A DNA stretch of 64,000 nucleotides from an uncultured Lachnospiraceae bacterium (GTDB lineage Bacteria; Bacillota; Clostridia; Lachnospirales; Lachnospiraceae). The notes beneath the pieces were generated by a model. The model had not been told where the DNA came from, did not search any database, and worked only from the letters and a program-made list of their open reading frames with translations. A program made the position numbers and the translations under genes. Below, piece by piece: positions 15,691 through 24,715 of this stretch. The stretch lies in contig CACXFB010000097.1 of NCBI GenBank assembly GCA_902766825.1, positions 1-64,000 of the forward strand, written 5' to 3'. Positions within the stretch are counted from its first letter, which is position 1. Each line of letters begins with the position of its first letter.

Positions 15691-17166
15691 TTGAATGAGG
15701 ATGTGCTTTTTGGAAAATATAAAATAATTGCTTCTTTGGGAAGAGGAGGATACAGTCATGTGTATCTTGCCAGACATATCATGCTTGATTGTCTAAGAGC
15801 GATAAAGGTTATAGGAAAGGACAATGAGTTGCATGACAGGCTTGTAAATGAAGCGCTTATTCTTAAGAGTCTTCATCATGAGAGTATTCCTGTTATTTAT
15901 GATATTGAAGAGGATGAATTTAGTTCATACATAATTGAGGAATACTGCAAGGGCATTTCCCTTGCAAAAGAAAGAAAGCAGTGGAAGTGTGCAGACCTTA
16001 AGAAGATAGTGGATTATTCTCTTCAGATTTGTGATGTGATTGATTATCTTCACAAGACAGGAAGAGGGATACTTTATCTTGATTTGAAACCATCTAACAT
16101 AATAGTTCGGGACACGAGGCTGATGCTTGTTGATTTTGGAACGGCCGTGATACTGGGTGAGGTTGATAACATGGCTCTTGGCATGGGTACAAGGGGGTAT
16201 GCGGCACCTGAACAGTATGATGTAAACAGACGGCCGGATGAGCGAAGCGATGTGTACGGTATAGGATGCCTTATAAGTTTTTTGGTCAGCGGACATAACC
16301 CGGGAAATGATTTAACAAGGCGCACAGGCGATAATGGAATAAAGTATGCGGGAAATATGTGCGATGAACACAAACAGGGATTCAAAGTGCTCGAAGAGAT
16401 AATTACAAGATGTGTTATGGATGATCCGGATAAGCGGTATCTAAGTGTGGCGAAAATTACAGAAAGTCTGTCTAAGCTTGATGAGGCGTTGTCACGCACA
16501 GGTGAAAAAGTCGGTGTAATAAGCAAAATATTTAGAAAAAATCCTGTACAAAAGCGTGTAATAAGGCATAACGAAAAACTTTTAGTAGGCGTGGCGGGAA
16601 CGCATCCGGGAGCGGGGGCAACTCATCTGGCTATGATGATGGCGCAATTTTATTCTTTATATTTAAATAAGAGCACGGCGGTGGCGGATGCATCTGTAAA
16701 AAAGAGTTTAATTAAGGCGGGAAAATATTTGCCGGATAATATTGAATATGCAGATGTATCGGATGTAACTTATGATTTTGCAATCCTGTTTGAACAGGGA
16801 ATTGATGTTGTTGTAGTTGATTTTGGAACTTTGAAGGCTGATGTGGTGAATCGATTTAATAAGTGTGATATAAAACTGGTGGCGACAGATATTGCTCCCT
16901 GGGTGTTTGGTGAATTTGTCAGTTTTTGTGACAGGTATCGTTCAATCGGTGAGGATAATATGTGGAATTATGTGGTTGCACAGTGCGATGAACGTACATT
17001 GAAGCTTATTAACGATTATTATGGATGCAGGCTTGAAAGAACGGGGTACGTTACTGATATAAGCAGATTGTCCGAAACTGCGATTGCTTTTATGACATCG
17101 ATTTGCAAAAAAGGAAAAGAAAAAGAGAGGATAAAAAGATTTGAAAAGAAAGGGTTCCTTGAATAA
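15691..17166 (+). CDS. Ser/Thr protein kinase fused to a CpaE/MinD-like P-loop domain
   Basis: The 491-residue protein joins two domains. Residues about 1-280 form a Hanks-type kinase with all key elements: glycine loop LGRGGYSHVY, Lys in RAIKVI, catalytic loop YLDLKPSN (His of HRD replaced by Tyr, Asp kept), DFG in LVDFGTA, and APE in GYAAPEQ. Residues about 300-491 resemble CpaE/MinD ATPases, with a degenerate P-loop GTHPGAGATHLA (no Walker Lys, as in CpaE) and a Walker B-like VVVVDFGTL. There is no transmembrane segment. The TTG at 15691 follows AAGGAGGAG; the upstream ATG at 15655 has no ribosome site. The next gene encodes a CpaB-like SAF protein, pointing to a surface or secretion role. 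Confidence 0.85.
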   Translation: MNEDVLFGKYKIIASLGRGGYSHVYLARHIMLDCLRAIKVIGKDNELHDRLVNEALILKSLHHESIPVIYDIEEDEFSSYIIEEYCKGISLAKERKQWKCADLKKIVDYSLQICDVIDYLHKTGRGILYLDLKPSNIIVRDTRLMLVDFGTAVILGEVDNMALGMGTRGYAAPEQYDVNRRPDERSDVYGIGCLISFLVSGHNPGNDLTRRTGDNGIKYAGNMCDEHKQGFKVLEEIITRCVMDDPDKRYLSVAKITESLSKLDEALSRTGEKVGVISKIFRKNPVQKRVIRHNEKLLVGVAGTHPGAGATHLAMMMAQFYSLYLNKSTAVADASVKKSLIKAGKYLPDNIEYADVSDVTYDFAILFEQGIDVVVVDFGTLKADVVNRFNKCDIKLVATDIAPWVFGEFVSFCDRYRSIGEDNMWNYVVAQCDERTLKLINDYYGCRLERTGYVTDISRLSETAIAFMTSICKKGKEKERIKRFEKKGFLE

Positions 17167-18049
17167 GCTGTTATGTTTTGTGGCAGTGTTGATTTTTTTT
17201 GCACTTGTCATATCAGCGGGAAAGATAATTATGAGCAGAGGAATAATTGGGGAAGCGGATAAAAAGGATATGGTGAAGGTGTATGTTCTTGCTGATAAAG
17301 TTAATGCAGATGATATATTATGTCCTGATATGTTAAAAGAGGTCGAAGTTGCACCTGATATGGTGCCGGATAATTGTTTTACATCCTTTTCGGGGGAAGG
17401 AAGTGAGCGCTTCAGAATAACTTTGCAGGGAGGACTGATTGTTACTGAAGATATGCTTTATAATGATGATTCGCTAAAGGATGATGTAAGACTTCATAAT
17501 TTTCCATATGTCGAACTGTCTGACAAGATTGAGACAGGTGATTATGTGGATATAAGAATAGCATTTCCAAACGGATGCGATTATATTGTGTTGTCAGGTA
17601 AGAAGGTTATAGATTTTGCATATGCCACAGGGGAAGAGGAAATAAGTAATGCTTTGTGGCTTGATGTTAATGAAGAAGAGATTTTAAGAATGTCGGGAGC
17701 TTTGGTGGACTGTTCTCTTAGTGAGGGAAGCAGAATTTATGCAATCAAATATAAGGACAGTATGCAAAAGCCGGCAACAGCCAATTACCCGGTAAGTGCA
17801 CTTATTGAGGCTCTTATTGAATCTGATCCGAATATTGTTGCAAAGGCAGCGGATGCCGCAGTGGATAAGAATGATACAAAGGCGGTGCGAAAAGAGCTTG
17901 AAGAAAACATTGAGAATGGACAGGGGACGGATGCCGCAGTAGAAAAAGATGGTTCTGATAAGGAGAATCCTGATGAAGATGCTGGCGAGGATGACAATCT
18001 TTATGTGTATGAAAAGCCCACGCAGGATAAGATAGTCTATTTTGGCTAA
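17141..18049 (+). CDS. SAF-domain protein, CpaB/RcpC-like
   Basis: A 302-residue protein with one N-terminal membrane segment (LLCFVAVLIFFALVISAGKII), then an SAF-type domain (about 46-130: VYVLADKVNADDILCPDMLKEVEV, then GGLIVTEDML) and a second strand-rich region with VELSDKIETGDYVDIRIAFP. Both are typical of CpaB, a Flp/Tad pilus assembly protein. The C-terminus is acidic and low-complexity. The TTG start overlaps the kinase gene by 26 bp, implying translational coupling. No prepilin, TadA/CpaF ATPase or TadBC genes are nearby, so this may be an orphan pair or act with a distant Tad locus. Confidence 0.74.
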   Translation: MKRKGSLNKLLCFVAVLIFFALVISAGKIIMSRGIIGEADKKDMVKVYVLADKVNADDILCPDMLKEVEVAPDMVPDNCFTSFSGEGSERFRITLQGGLIVTEDMLYNDDSLKDDVRLHNFPYVELSDKIETGDYVDIRIAFPNGCDYIVLSGKKVIDFAYATGEEEISNALWLDVNEEEILRMSGALVDCSLSEGSRIYAIKYKDSMQKPATANYPVSALIEALIESDPNIVAKAADAAVDKNDTKAVRKELEENIENGQGTDAAVEKDGSDKENPDEDAGEDDNLYVYEKPTQDKIVYFG

Positions 18050-18146
18050 AAAAATTGGTAAAGTAGGAATAACATAAATAGCGAATGCTTAAAGGAATAA
18101 TGGCGTACTCACAATAATACATTGCATTTTCCCGTGGCCCGGTTTA

Positions 18147-18175
18147 TTTACAAATAAAAGGCGATGTGGTATATT
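18147..18175 (+). promoter_or_regulatory. Promoter of the PfoR-like gene
   Basis: TTTACA (18147-18152), 17 bases, TATATT (18170-18175), with TGG before the -10 (extended -10). Confidence 0.62.
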
Positions 18176-18213
18176 AGCATTTAATTTTATGTTTATTTTT
18201 ACGGAGCTTTTAT

Positions 18214-19281
18214 ATGAATTTATTGAAAAAAATTTATGACAGGATTCTTATACAGGGATTATCGGGAATGGCTTTGGGCCTGTTTGCAACATTGCTTATA
18301 GGAACTATAATAAGTCAGATCGGAACGTATGTAGGTGGACAATTCGGACAGTACATGCTTGTTGTGGGGGCTATTGCAAAGACGCTTACAGGTGCGGGAA
18401 TAGGTGTCGGAGTGGCAACGAAGCTTAATCAGTCACCTCTTGTTGCTGTATCCGCAGCGGTGGCAGGAATGACGGGAGCATTTGCGTCTAATATTATAGC
18501 CGGAACACTGACGCCGGGAGCATCATTTACAGTAGGTATTCCGGGAGAACCTTTAGGAGCCTTTGTAGCTGCGTATGTTGCGGTTGAAACCGGTGGTATT
18601 ATAAGCGGTAAAACAAAACTTGATATACTTCTTACGCCTGCGATTTCAATAGGCTTTGGATGTAGTGCGGGTATTTTGATAGGACGACCTATTGCTTCGT
18701 TGATGAATAAAATCGGAGACATGATTAACTGGGGTGTTGAAAAACAGCCGCTTGTTATGGGAATAGTCGTGTCGGTTCTTATGGGAATGGCGCTTACACT
18801 TCCAATAAGTTCTGCAGCTATAGGAATATCATTGAATTTATCGGGCCTTGCAGCAGGAGCGGCAACTGTAGGCTGTTGTGCAAATATGATTGGATTTGCG
18901 GTTGCAAGTTACAGAGATAATAAATTCGGAGGTTTTGTTGCACAAGGTATAGGAACGTCCATGATTCAGATGCCTAACATTATAAAAAAGCCGATAATAT
19001 GGTTTCCTGCAATAATAAGTTCGGCACTGCTTGGACCGGTGTCGACATGTATATTTAAGATGACTGACAATGCCACGGGTTCAGGAATGGGAACCTGTGG
19101 CCTGGTCGGTCAAATTATGACATATCAGACAATGAGAGAACAATCCATATCAGGTACAATCATAATTATTGAGATTGTAGTTATGCATTTTATTTTGCCG
19201 GCGGTGATTGCGTTCATTGTCAGTGAGATGATGAGAAAAAGAGGGTACATTAATATGGGCGATATGAAGATAGAAGAATAA
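18214..19281 (+). CDS. PTS EIIC-like membrane protein, PfoR family
   Basis: A 355-residue polytopic membrane protein, about eight to ten helices, rich in Gly/Ala. It resembles the PTS_EIIC_2 family that includes clostridial PfoR: GAGIGVGVATKLNQSPLVAVSAAVAG-like repeats, a GIPGEPLGAFVAAYVAVE segment and a late GLVGQIMTYQTM. No EIIA or EIIB partner is nearby, so a sugar PTS role is not supported. PfoR was named for an effect on perfringolysin O expression, but the transported substrate is not known. GH18 and amidase genes follow closely (25 and 27 bp gaps) and may form one transcript. Confidence 0.78.
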   Translation: MNLLKKIYDRILIQGLSGMALGLFATLLIGTIISQIGTYVGGQFGQYMLVVGAIAKTLTGAGIGVGVATKLNQSPLVAVSAAVAGMTGAFASNIIAGTLTPGASFTVGIPGEPLGAFVAAYVAVETGGIISGKTKLDILLTPAISIGFGCSAGILIGRPIASLMNKIGDMINWGVEKQPLVMGIVVSVLMGMALTLPISSAAIGISLNLSGLAAGAATVGCCANMIGFAVASYRDNKFGGFVAQGIGTSMIQMPNIIKKPIIWFPAIISSALLGPVSTCIFKMTDNATGSGMGTCGLVGQIMTYQTMREQSISGTIIIIEIVVMHFILPAVIAFIVSEMMRKRGYINMGDMKIEE

Positions 19282-19306
19282 GAGTCGGATTACGGGAGAA
19301 ATTACA

Positions 19307-21040
19307 ATGAGTCAGAAGATTAAAGTTTTTATAGTTGGTTTTATAGTTATAACAATTGCGGCTGTGGCAGGATTTTTTATGGTGAAGAATATGTTCAAGC
19401 CGAATACTGAAGTAATGGAACTGGATGAATATTATAAGTCACAGACGGGAGCACAGTTATCTGATTCCACAGCTGTTCTTATATTGGAAAATGAGATACA
19501 GAGCACTCTTTTAACGTATGAAGATGGAGAGGTATATATTGACCTTGATATGGTGACAGAGTTATTCAATGAGGGTTTTTACTGGGATTATAATGAGAAA
19601 GTTCTGTTATATACTCTTCCTGATGAGATTATAGAGGTTTATCCGGGAAAGACACAGTACTTAATAGGTGATAAAGAAAATGAATTTGAACATATTATTG
19701 TTAAGAATGAAGGAGACAGTGTCAAGCTGGCACTTTCATTTGTGGAGCAGTATTCAGATATAAAGAGTGAGTTTTATGAGAATCCAAACAGAGTTGTTTT
19801 AAGTTACAAGTGGGATGAAGATAAACTTGTGGCAACGGTTGAGAAAGATACACAGTTAAGGTATAGCGGTTCGTCAAAAGGAGAGATTCTTAAGGAATTA
19901 AAAAAAGGCGATGAGCTTAACTATATTATGAGTGATAACACGGATGTCTCAAAAGGATATGTAAGAGTGGCAACTAAAGACGGTGTTTTAGGTTATGTAA
20001 AATCCGGCGACATGTCGGATACAAGGTATGTGACTGTTGAAAGTGAATTTGAGAAGCCTGTATACACAAGCATACATAAGGATTATGATATAAATCTTAC
20101 ATGGAATATGGTTACAAACCAGGATGCCAATGCAATGATGTCTGATTTATTGAAAAATGCACCTGGAGTTAATACAATATCGCCTACATGGTTTGCGATT
20201 TCGGATACAGACGGTTCCATTTCATCGATTGCAAGTCACGATTATGTGGACAAGGCTCACGAAATGGGAGTGGAAGTATGGGCAGCGGTTAATGACTTTA
20301 CACCTGATGTAAGTATCAAAGATATTCTTACTCATACAACGTCAAGAAGAAGTCTTACAAAGAACTTAATGGAACTGGTAAAAGAATATAATCTTGACGG
20401 TATTAATATTGACTTTGAGTATATTAAAGAGAGTTTTGCTAAAGATTACATTCAGTTTATAAGGGAAATATCAGTGGAGTGCAGAAAAGAGCAGGTGGTT
20501 CTTTCTGTTGACAGTTATGTGCCTATATACTCTAAGTTCTATAACAGGACGGTTCAGGGGCAGGTTGCCGATTATGTTATTATAATGGCATATGATGAAC
20601 ATGACAGTAATTCCATGACAAGCGGTTCTGTTGCATCGATATCATGGACTCAGGCTGCTATAGACCAGACGAAGGAACAGGTGGAGGATTCTAAGAAGAT
20701 AATTATAGGAATTCCTTTCTATGACCGACTCTGGGAAGAGGAAGGCGGTAGTGATGGTAATACTGTGTTATTGTCTCACAAAGATTTAACCATGAAAGAA
20801 TCAATCAATGTTATATCGGACAACGGTGCATCAGTTAAGTGGGATGAACAGACCAAGCAGAATTATGTGGAGTACACTAAAGGTACACATGTATTTAAGA
20901 TGTGGCTTGAAGATGCAAGATCAATAGAAGAGAAGGTAAAACTTATTTCGCAGGCAGGGGTCGGCGGAATTGCAAGCTGGCGCCTTGGACAGGAGACATC
21001 GGATGTATGGCCGGTTATAAATAATTATATTAATAAATAG
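19307..21040 (+). CDS. Exported GH18 glycoside hydrolase with SH3-like domain
   Basis: The 577 residues have an N-terminal membrane anchor or signal (about 5-27), a copper amine oxidase-N-like strand region, an SH3-type cell-wall binding domain (about 185-245: RYSGSSKGEILKELKKGDEL, then GYVRVATKDGVLGYVKSGD), and a C-terminal GH18 barrel (about 255-577). The catalytic motif DGINIDFE near residues 365-372 keeps the terminal Glu acid. This layout matches the spore-cortex and germination-type GH18 proteins of Firmicutes (YaaH/SleL relatives) that act on peptidoglycan or chitin-like glycans. GGGAG precedes the ATG. The CwlD amidase downstream supports a cell-wall role. Confidence 0.88.
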   Translation: MSQKIKVFIVGFIVITIAAVAGFFMVKNMFKPNTEVMELDEYYKSQTGAQLSDSTAVLILENEIQSTLLTYEDGEVYIDLDMVTELFNEGFYWDYNEKVLLYTLPDEIIEVYPGKTQYLIGDKENEFEHIIVKNEGDSVKLALSFVEQYSDIKSEFYENPNRVVLSYKWDEDKLVATVEKDTQLRYSGSSKGEILKELKKGDELNYIMSDNTDVSKGYVRVATKDGVLGYVKSGDMSDTRYVTVESEFEKPVYTSIHKDYDINLTWNMVTNQDANAMMSDLLKNAPGVNTISPTWFAISDTDGSISSIASHDYVDKAHEMGVEVWAAVNDFTPDVSIKDILTHTTSRRSLTKNLMELVKEYNLDGINIDFEYIKESFAKDYIQFIREISVECRKEQVVLSVDSYVPIYSKFYNRTVQGQVADYVIIMAYDEHDSNSMTSGSVASISWTQAAIDQTKEQVEDSKKIIIGIPFYDRLWEEEGGSDGNTVLLSHKDLTMKESINVISDNGASVKWDEQTKQNYVEYTKGTHVFKMWLEDARSIEEKVKLISQAGVGGIASWRLGQETSDVWPVINNYINK

Positions 21041-21067
21041 AATATATAAAAAACGGTAAAAATACAC

Positions 21068-21820
21068 ATGAGTGTCTTTGAGAAAATCAGTCTTATTACA
21101 TGTATGATATGTGTAGGAACAATACTTCTTTATCAAAATTACGGGAAGCAGATAAAAGCGGTTGCAGGAGAGATATTAAGCACTGATGAAAAGTTTCAAA
21201 ATGAAATAAAGGATGCTTCGGATATTGTTGTGGTGATTGATCCGGGGCATGGAGGTTTTGATCCGGGTAAAGTCGGTATGGACAATGAGCTTGAAAAAGA
21301 TGTTAATCTTAACATAAGCCGTTGTCTTAGAGATATATTGGCAGAGAGTGAAATGACGGTTGTCATGACAAGGGATGAAGATGAGGCTCTTTGTGGGGAA
21401 GAGGCAAAAGGTAAGAAGGGGGCGGATTTAAAGAAAAGAGTTGAGATAATTAATAATTCCGGTACAACGTTAGCGGTGAGTATACACCAGAATTCATTTA
21501 CCGGAAGTAGTGCAAAGGGCGGTCAGGTTTTTTACTATGAGAATTCTCCTGAAGGAAAGATGTTGGCTCATTGTATACAGGAGAGTATACGCGGCCTTGA
21601 TAAAGACAATGACCGTGTGGAAAAGGATAATAAAAGTTATTATATACTTAGAAAATCAAACGTTCCTGCTGTTATAGCGGAATGTGGATTTTTGTCCAAT
21701 GAAGAAGAGGCTAAAAAGCTGTGTGATAATGAATATCAGATGCAGCTTGCAAAGAAAATAAGCGAAGGAATAATATCATACCTTAACAGTGAGGTTTTAG
21801 ATTATGGATACAATAGTTAA
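21068..21820 (+). CDS. cwlD: N-acetylmuramoyl-L-alanine amidase, CwlD-like
   Basis: A 250-residue Amidase_3 enzyme with an N-terminal membrane segment (about 4-22). Zinc ligands and catalytic residues are visible: His in DPGHGG near 59, Glu in NELEKDVNL, His in SIHQNSF, and Glu in VIAECGFLSN. The size and single-domain form fit CwlD, which starts muramic-delta-lactam formation in spore cortex. No clear Shine-Dalgarno is seen before the ATG at 21068, so translation may be coupled to the gene before it. Its 3' end overlaps the tsaC-like gene by 17 bp. A vegetative amidase is the alternative. Confidence 0.85.
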   Translation: MSVFEKISLITCMICVGTILLYQNYGKQIKAVAGEILSTDEKFQNEIKDASDIVVVIDPGHGGFDPGKVGMDNELEKDVNLNISRCLRDILAESEMTVVMTRDEDEALCGEEAKGKKGADLKKRVEIINNSGTTLAVSIHQNSFTGSSAKGGQVFYYENSPEGKMLAHCIQESIRGLDKDNDRVEKDNKSYYILRKSNVPAVIAECGFLSNEEEAKKLCDNEYQMQLAKKISEGIISYLNSEVLDYGYNS

Positions 21821-22859
21821 GAAAATTGAAGATGTTAACGATGAGGGTGCTGTATATGAACAAGCCGGAGAAATATTGAAAAAAGGCGGACTCGTGGCAT
21901 TTCCTACAGAGACGGTCTATGGACTTGGCGGAGACGCGCTTAATCCGAAGGCTTCCGGCAAGATATACGCAGCTAAAGGAAGGCCAAGCGATAATCCTTT
22001 GATAGTTCACATTTGTGACGTAGATGCGCTTAATGAACTGTGTGTTGATATACCTGAAAGTGCATGGAGGCTTGCAGAAAAATTCTGGCCGGGACCTATG
22101 ACTCTTATTCTTAAGAAGAGTGCTATAGTTCCAAAAGAGACTACGGGCGGACTTGATACTGTAGCGGTAAGACTTCCAAATCATCCGGTGGCATTATCGT
22201 TAATTCGCAAGTCGGGAGTGTATATTGCTGCGCCTAGTGCCAATACGTCAGGTAAGCCGAGTCCAACAATTGCCGAACATGTCATTCATGATCTTTCAGG
22301 AAAGATAGATATGATTATAGACGGGGGAGAGGTTGGAATAGGAATAGAGTCAACCATTATAGACCTTACGGGAGAAGAGCCTGTTATATTAAGACCGGGC
22401 TATATTACACCAGCCATGGTAAAAGATATTGTTGGAGAGATAGGCTTTGACAAAGCAATACTTTGCGAAAATAAAGACAAAGGGTTTGTGCCAAAGGCTC
22501 CAGGTATGAAATATAAGCATTATGCACCGTCAGGAGACCTTATGATTGTGGAAGGCAATATGGAAGATGTTGTTGACAAAATTAACTTAATGGTAAAAAA
22601 TAAGTGTAATGCGGGCGCAAAGTGTGGTGTAATTGCAACCGCTCAGACATGTGATCTGTATGAATGTGATAACATAAGAGTTGTAGGTGACAGAAATGAT
22701 GAACTTACAATATCGAAAGGTTTATACAGAACTTTGCGTGAATTTGATGAACTGGATATACAGTATATATTTGCAGAATCATTTTCCGGGGATGAATTTG
22801 GAACATCCATTATGAATCGTCTGCTTAAAGCGGCGGGCTATAATATAATCAGTGTCTGA
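21804..22859 (+). CDS. L-threonylcarbamoyladenylate synthase (Sua5/TsaC family)
   Basis: Makes threonylcarbamoyl-AMP for the t6A37 modification of ANN-decoding tRNAs. The 351 residues contain the YrdC domain (about 15-205) with FPTETVYGLGG and the KGRPSDNPLIVH substrate-binding motif, plus a C-terminal Sua5 domain (about 235-350), so it is the long Sua5/YwlC type rather than short TsaC. The ATG lies inside the end of cwlD, with GTGAGG upstream. In Bacillus ywlC and ywlE are also neighbours, matching the order here. Confidence 0.94.
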   Translation: MDTIVKKIEDVNDEGAVYEQAGEILKKGGLVAFPTETVYGLGGDALNPKASGKIYAAKGRPSDNPLIVHICDVDALNELCVDIPESAWRLAEKFWPGPMTLILKKSAIVPKETTGGLDTVAVRLPNHPVALSLIRKSGVYIAAPSANTSGKPSPTIAEHVIHDLSGKIDMIIDGGEVGIGIESTIIDLTGEEPVILRPGYITPAMVKDIVGEIGFDKAILCENKDKGFVPKAPGMKYKHYAPSGDLMIVEGNMEDVVDKINLMVKNKCNAGAKCGVIATAQTCDLYECDNIRVVGDRNDELTISKGLYRTLREFDELDIQYIFAESFSGDEFGTSIMNRLLKAAGYNIISV

Positions 22860-22885
22860 CTAAATGGTGGGATTGGAGTGATTGA

Positions 22886-23341
22886 ATGTTCAAAAAGCTC
22901 ATTTTTGTAAGCACGGCAAATACATGCAGAAGTGCTATGGCAGCAGCTATATATAAAAGCGTAGACGTAAGTTCTGATATGGAGGTAACATCAAGAGGAA
23001 TTGTTGTCTTGTTTGAGGAGCCTGTGAATGCTAAGGCGGAGACGGTACTTAACAACCACGAGCTATCAATATCAGAGCACAAATCGTCGCAACTGGTGCC
23101 TCAGGATGCTGATAACGATACGTTGATTCTTACGATGAATGAGAAGCAGAAGAACTGTGTGATTAATGACATTGGCATACATGAAAATGTGTATACGATA
23201 ACGGAATTTGCAGATGATTATTCAAGTCTGAGTGATCCTTACGGAGGCGATCTTGCCGAGTATGAAAAATGTTATCAGGAACTTGTGCGTGTCATTAAAA
23301 AAGTAGTATACAAGCTTTCGGACAATACAACTAATGTCTGA
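22886..23341 (+). CDS. LMW phosphatase-like (YwlE family) with the nucleophile Cys replaced by Ser
   Basis: A 151-residue protein of the low-molecular-weight phosphatase fold, in the ywlC-ywlE-rpiB order known from Bacillus, where YwlE is the protein-arginine phosphatase. The P-loop reads STANTCRSAM (residues 9-18), where the family has CTGNTCRS. The catalytic first Cys is Ser9 (codon AGC) and the Gly is Ala. The Thr that marks arginine phosphatases and the Arg are kept, and the general-acid Asp region (LSDPYGGDLAEYEKC) is intact. It is therefore either an inactive phospho-binding pseudo-enzyme or altered in mechanism. The reading frame is intact. GGAG precedes the ATG. Confidence 0.85.
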   Translation: MFKKLIFVSTANTCRSAMAAAIYKSVDVSSDMEVTSRGIVVLFEEPVNAKAETVLNNHELSISEHKSSQLVPQDADNDTLILTMNEKQKNCVINDIGIHENVYTITEFADDYSSLSDPYGGDLAEYEKCYQELVRVIKKVVYKLSDNTTNV

Positions 23342-23376
23342 AACTGTAATAAATAAGTTAAAAAACGGAGGTAGAC

Positions 23377-23805
23377 ATGTTAGCAATAGGTTGTGATCAT
23401 GGCGGATTTGAGTTAAAGAGTGAGATAATGAAGCATCTTAAGGAAAGAGGAATTGAGTACAAGGATTTTGGATGCTATGGAACAGATTCAGTGGATTATC
23501 CTGAATATGGAAAGAAGGTTGCGCACGCTGTTGCAGACGGAGAGTGTGAAAGAGGCATTCTTATATGCGGAACAGGTATTGGAATATCAATTGCGGCCAA
23601 TAAGGTAAAAGGTGTTCGTGCAGCTCTTTGTACAGACTGTTTTATGGCGCAGGCCACAAGAGAACATAATGATGCCAACATTCTGGCTCTTGGTGGAAGA
23701 GTTGTTGGAGCAGGTCTTGCTCTTAAGATTGTAGATACATTTTTAGACACAGAATTTTCTAATGATGAAAGACATATCAGAAGAATTAATCAGATAGAAG
23801 AATAG
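23377..23805 (+). CDS. rpiB: Ribose-5-phosphate isomerase B
   Basis: Interconverts ribose 5-phosphate and ribulose 5-phosphate. The 142 residues show the family landmarks CDHGGFELK (6-14), the catalytic Cys in GILICGTGIGISIAANK (about 62-78), and REHNDANILALGGR (about 95-108). CGGAGG precedes the ATG. It links to the nucleoside-salvage genes further right in function but not in operon structure. Confidence 0.96.
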   Translation: MLAIGCDHGGFELKSEIMKHLKERGIEYKDFGCYGTDSVDYPEYGKKVAHAVADGECERGILICGTGIGISIAANKVKGVRAALCTDCFMAQATREHNDANILALGGRVVGAGLALKIVDTFLDTEFSNDERHIRRINQIEE

Positions 23806-23816
23806 ATTGTTTTTTG

Positions 23817-24323
23817 ATGGTGATGGTTATGGGTAGAACTATTAGGTTGTTTAGAAAAAGACATATTCCGGATGAACTTATTGAACTTAAAGATGATGAA
23901 ATACTCAGATGTGATGATGAAGTTATCATTACTAAGTGGACAAGCATTCATCCGAGGGACGATTTACTTGGGGGAACGTCTGCCTTCTTTTTGAAGGATG
24001 GTTATAAGGTGAGCAAGTTTTATAATTTACAGGGAAAGTTTTTTTGCTGGTACTGTGACATTATAATGATGCACGAAACGGACGATGAGGGAAGAGCTGT
24101 ATATGAGGATCTGCTTTTAGATGTTGTTATATATCCGGATGGAAGAGTTGAAGTTGTGGATTCGGGAGAATTTGCAGATGCATTAGAGAACGGATTAATA
24201 GACAAAAATAAGGCAATTATGGCAATGAGGAGCCTTGATAAACTGCTTGGAATCATATACCGCGGAGAGTTTGACGGACTTAAGAAAGTGGTGGAAGATG
24301 CTGAACATCAGGTGGACAAATAG
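23817..24323 (+). CDS. DUF402 family protein
   Basis: About 168 residues. The core SKFYNLQGKFFCWYCDIIM and the DLLLDVVIYPDGRVEVVD region, with an EFADALENGLID helix after it, match DUF402, a small beta-barrel family of predicted RNA-phosphate or nucleotide hydrolases (FomD relatives). The start is uncertain: TTG 23814, ATG 23817, ATG 23823 and ATG 23829 are all in frame and none has a convincing ribosome site; the last would give MGRTIRLFRKR. It follows rpiB after 11 bp. Its 3' end carries the promoter of the ATP synthase operon. Confidence 0.78.
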   Translation: MVMVMGRTIRLFRKRHIPDELIELKDDEILRCDDEVIITKWTSIHPRDDLLGGTSAFFLKDGYKVSKFYNLQGKFFCWYCDIIMMHETDDEGRAVYEDLLLDVVIYPDGRVEVVDSGEFADALENGLIDKNKAIMAMRSLDKLLGIIYRGEFDGLKKVVEDAEHQVDK

Positions 24324-24341
24324 AGCAAAAATTGGTATAAT
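24313..24341 (+). promoter_or_regulatory. Promoter of the ATP synthase operon
   Basis: TGGACA (24313-24318), 17 bases, TATAAT (24336-24341), with TGG before the -10 (extended -10). The -35 lies within the last codons of the DUF402 gene. Confidence 0.78.
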
Positions 24342-24388
24342 TGTTGATATGTCAGTATGTTTAAATACATTATCCGGAGGGTTTGTTT

Positions 24389-24715
24389 ATGAAGAAAAGT
24401 AGCGAACTTTCAAAAAAGGAAAAACACAGGATAATGTATGCGGTAACACTGGTTACCCAGATTGGCATTTCAATGATGGTTCCTATTGCCCTATGCGTTG
24501 CAATCGGGGTAATAATCTACAATAGGACTTCTTCGGATCTTATTGTTCCGTTAGCAATTTTCTTTGGCGTGGTTACGGCGTTTCGTAATGTTTATATGCT
24601 TACAAAGAAGCTGTATGCAAAAGATTTGGAACGGGAGAATAAGGAACTTAGTTATTTTGAAGATTTGAAGAAGGAAAGGGAAAAGGGCATTGAATCAGAA
24701 GAAAAGCGTAAATGA
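24389..24715 (+). CDS. AtpZ/AtpI-like small membrane protein
   Basis: A 108-residue protein with two hydrophobic segments (about 19-45 and 51-68) and charged ends, first in the ATP synthase operon. This position and topology fit AtpZ-family proteins, thought to help in ion supply or assembly of the c-ring. The ATG at 24389 follows GGAGG by 8 bases; an in-frame TTG at 24383 is too close. Its end overlaps the next gene by 26 bp. Confidence 0.78.
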   Translation: MKKSSELSKKEKHRIMYAVTLVTQIGISMMVPIALCVAIGVIIYNRTSSDLIVPLAIFFGVVTAFRNVYMLTKKLYAKDLERENKELSYFEDLKKEREKGIESEEKRK

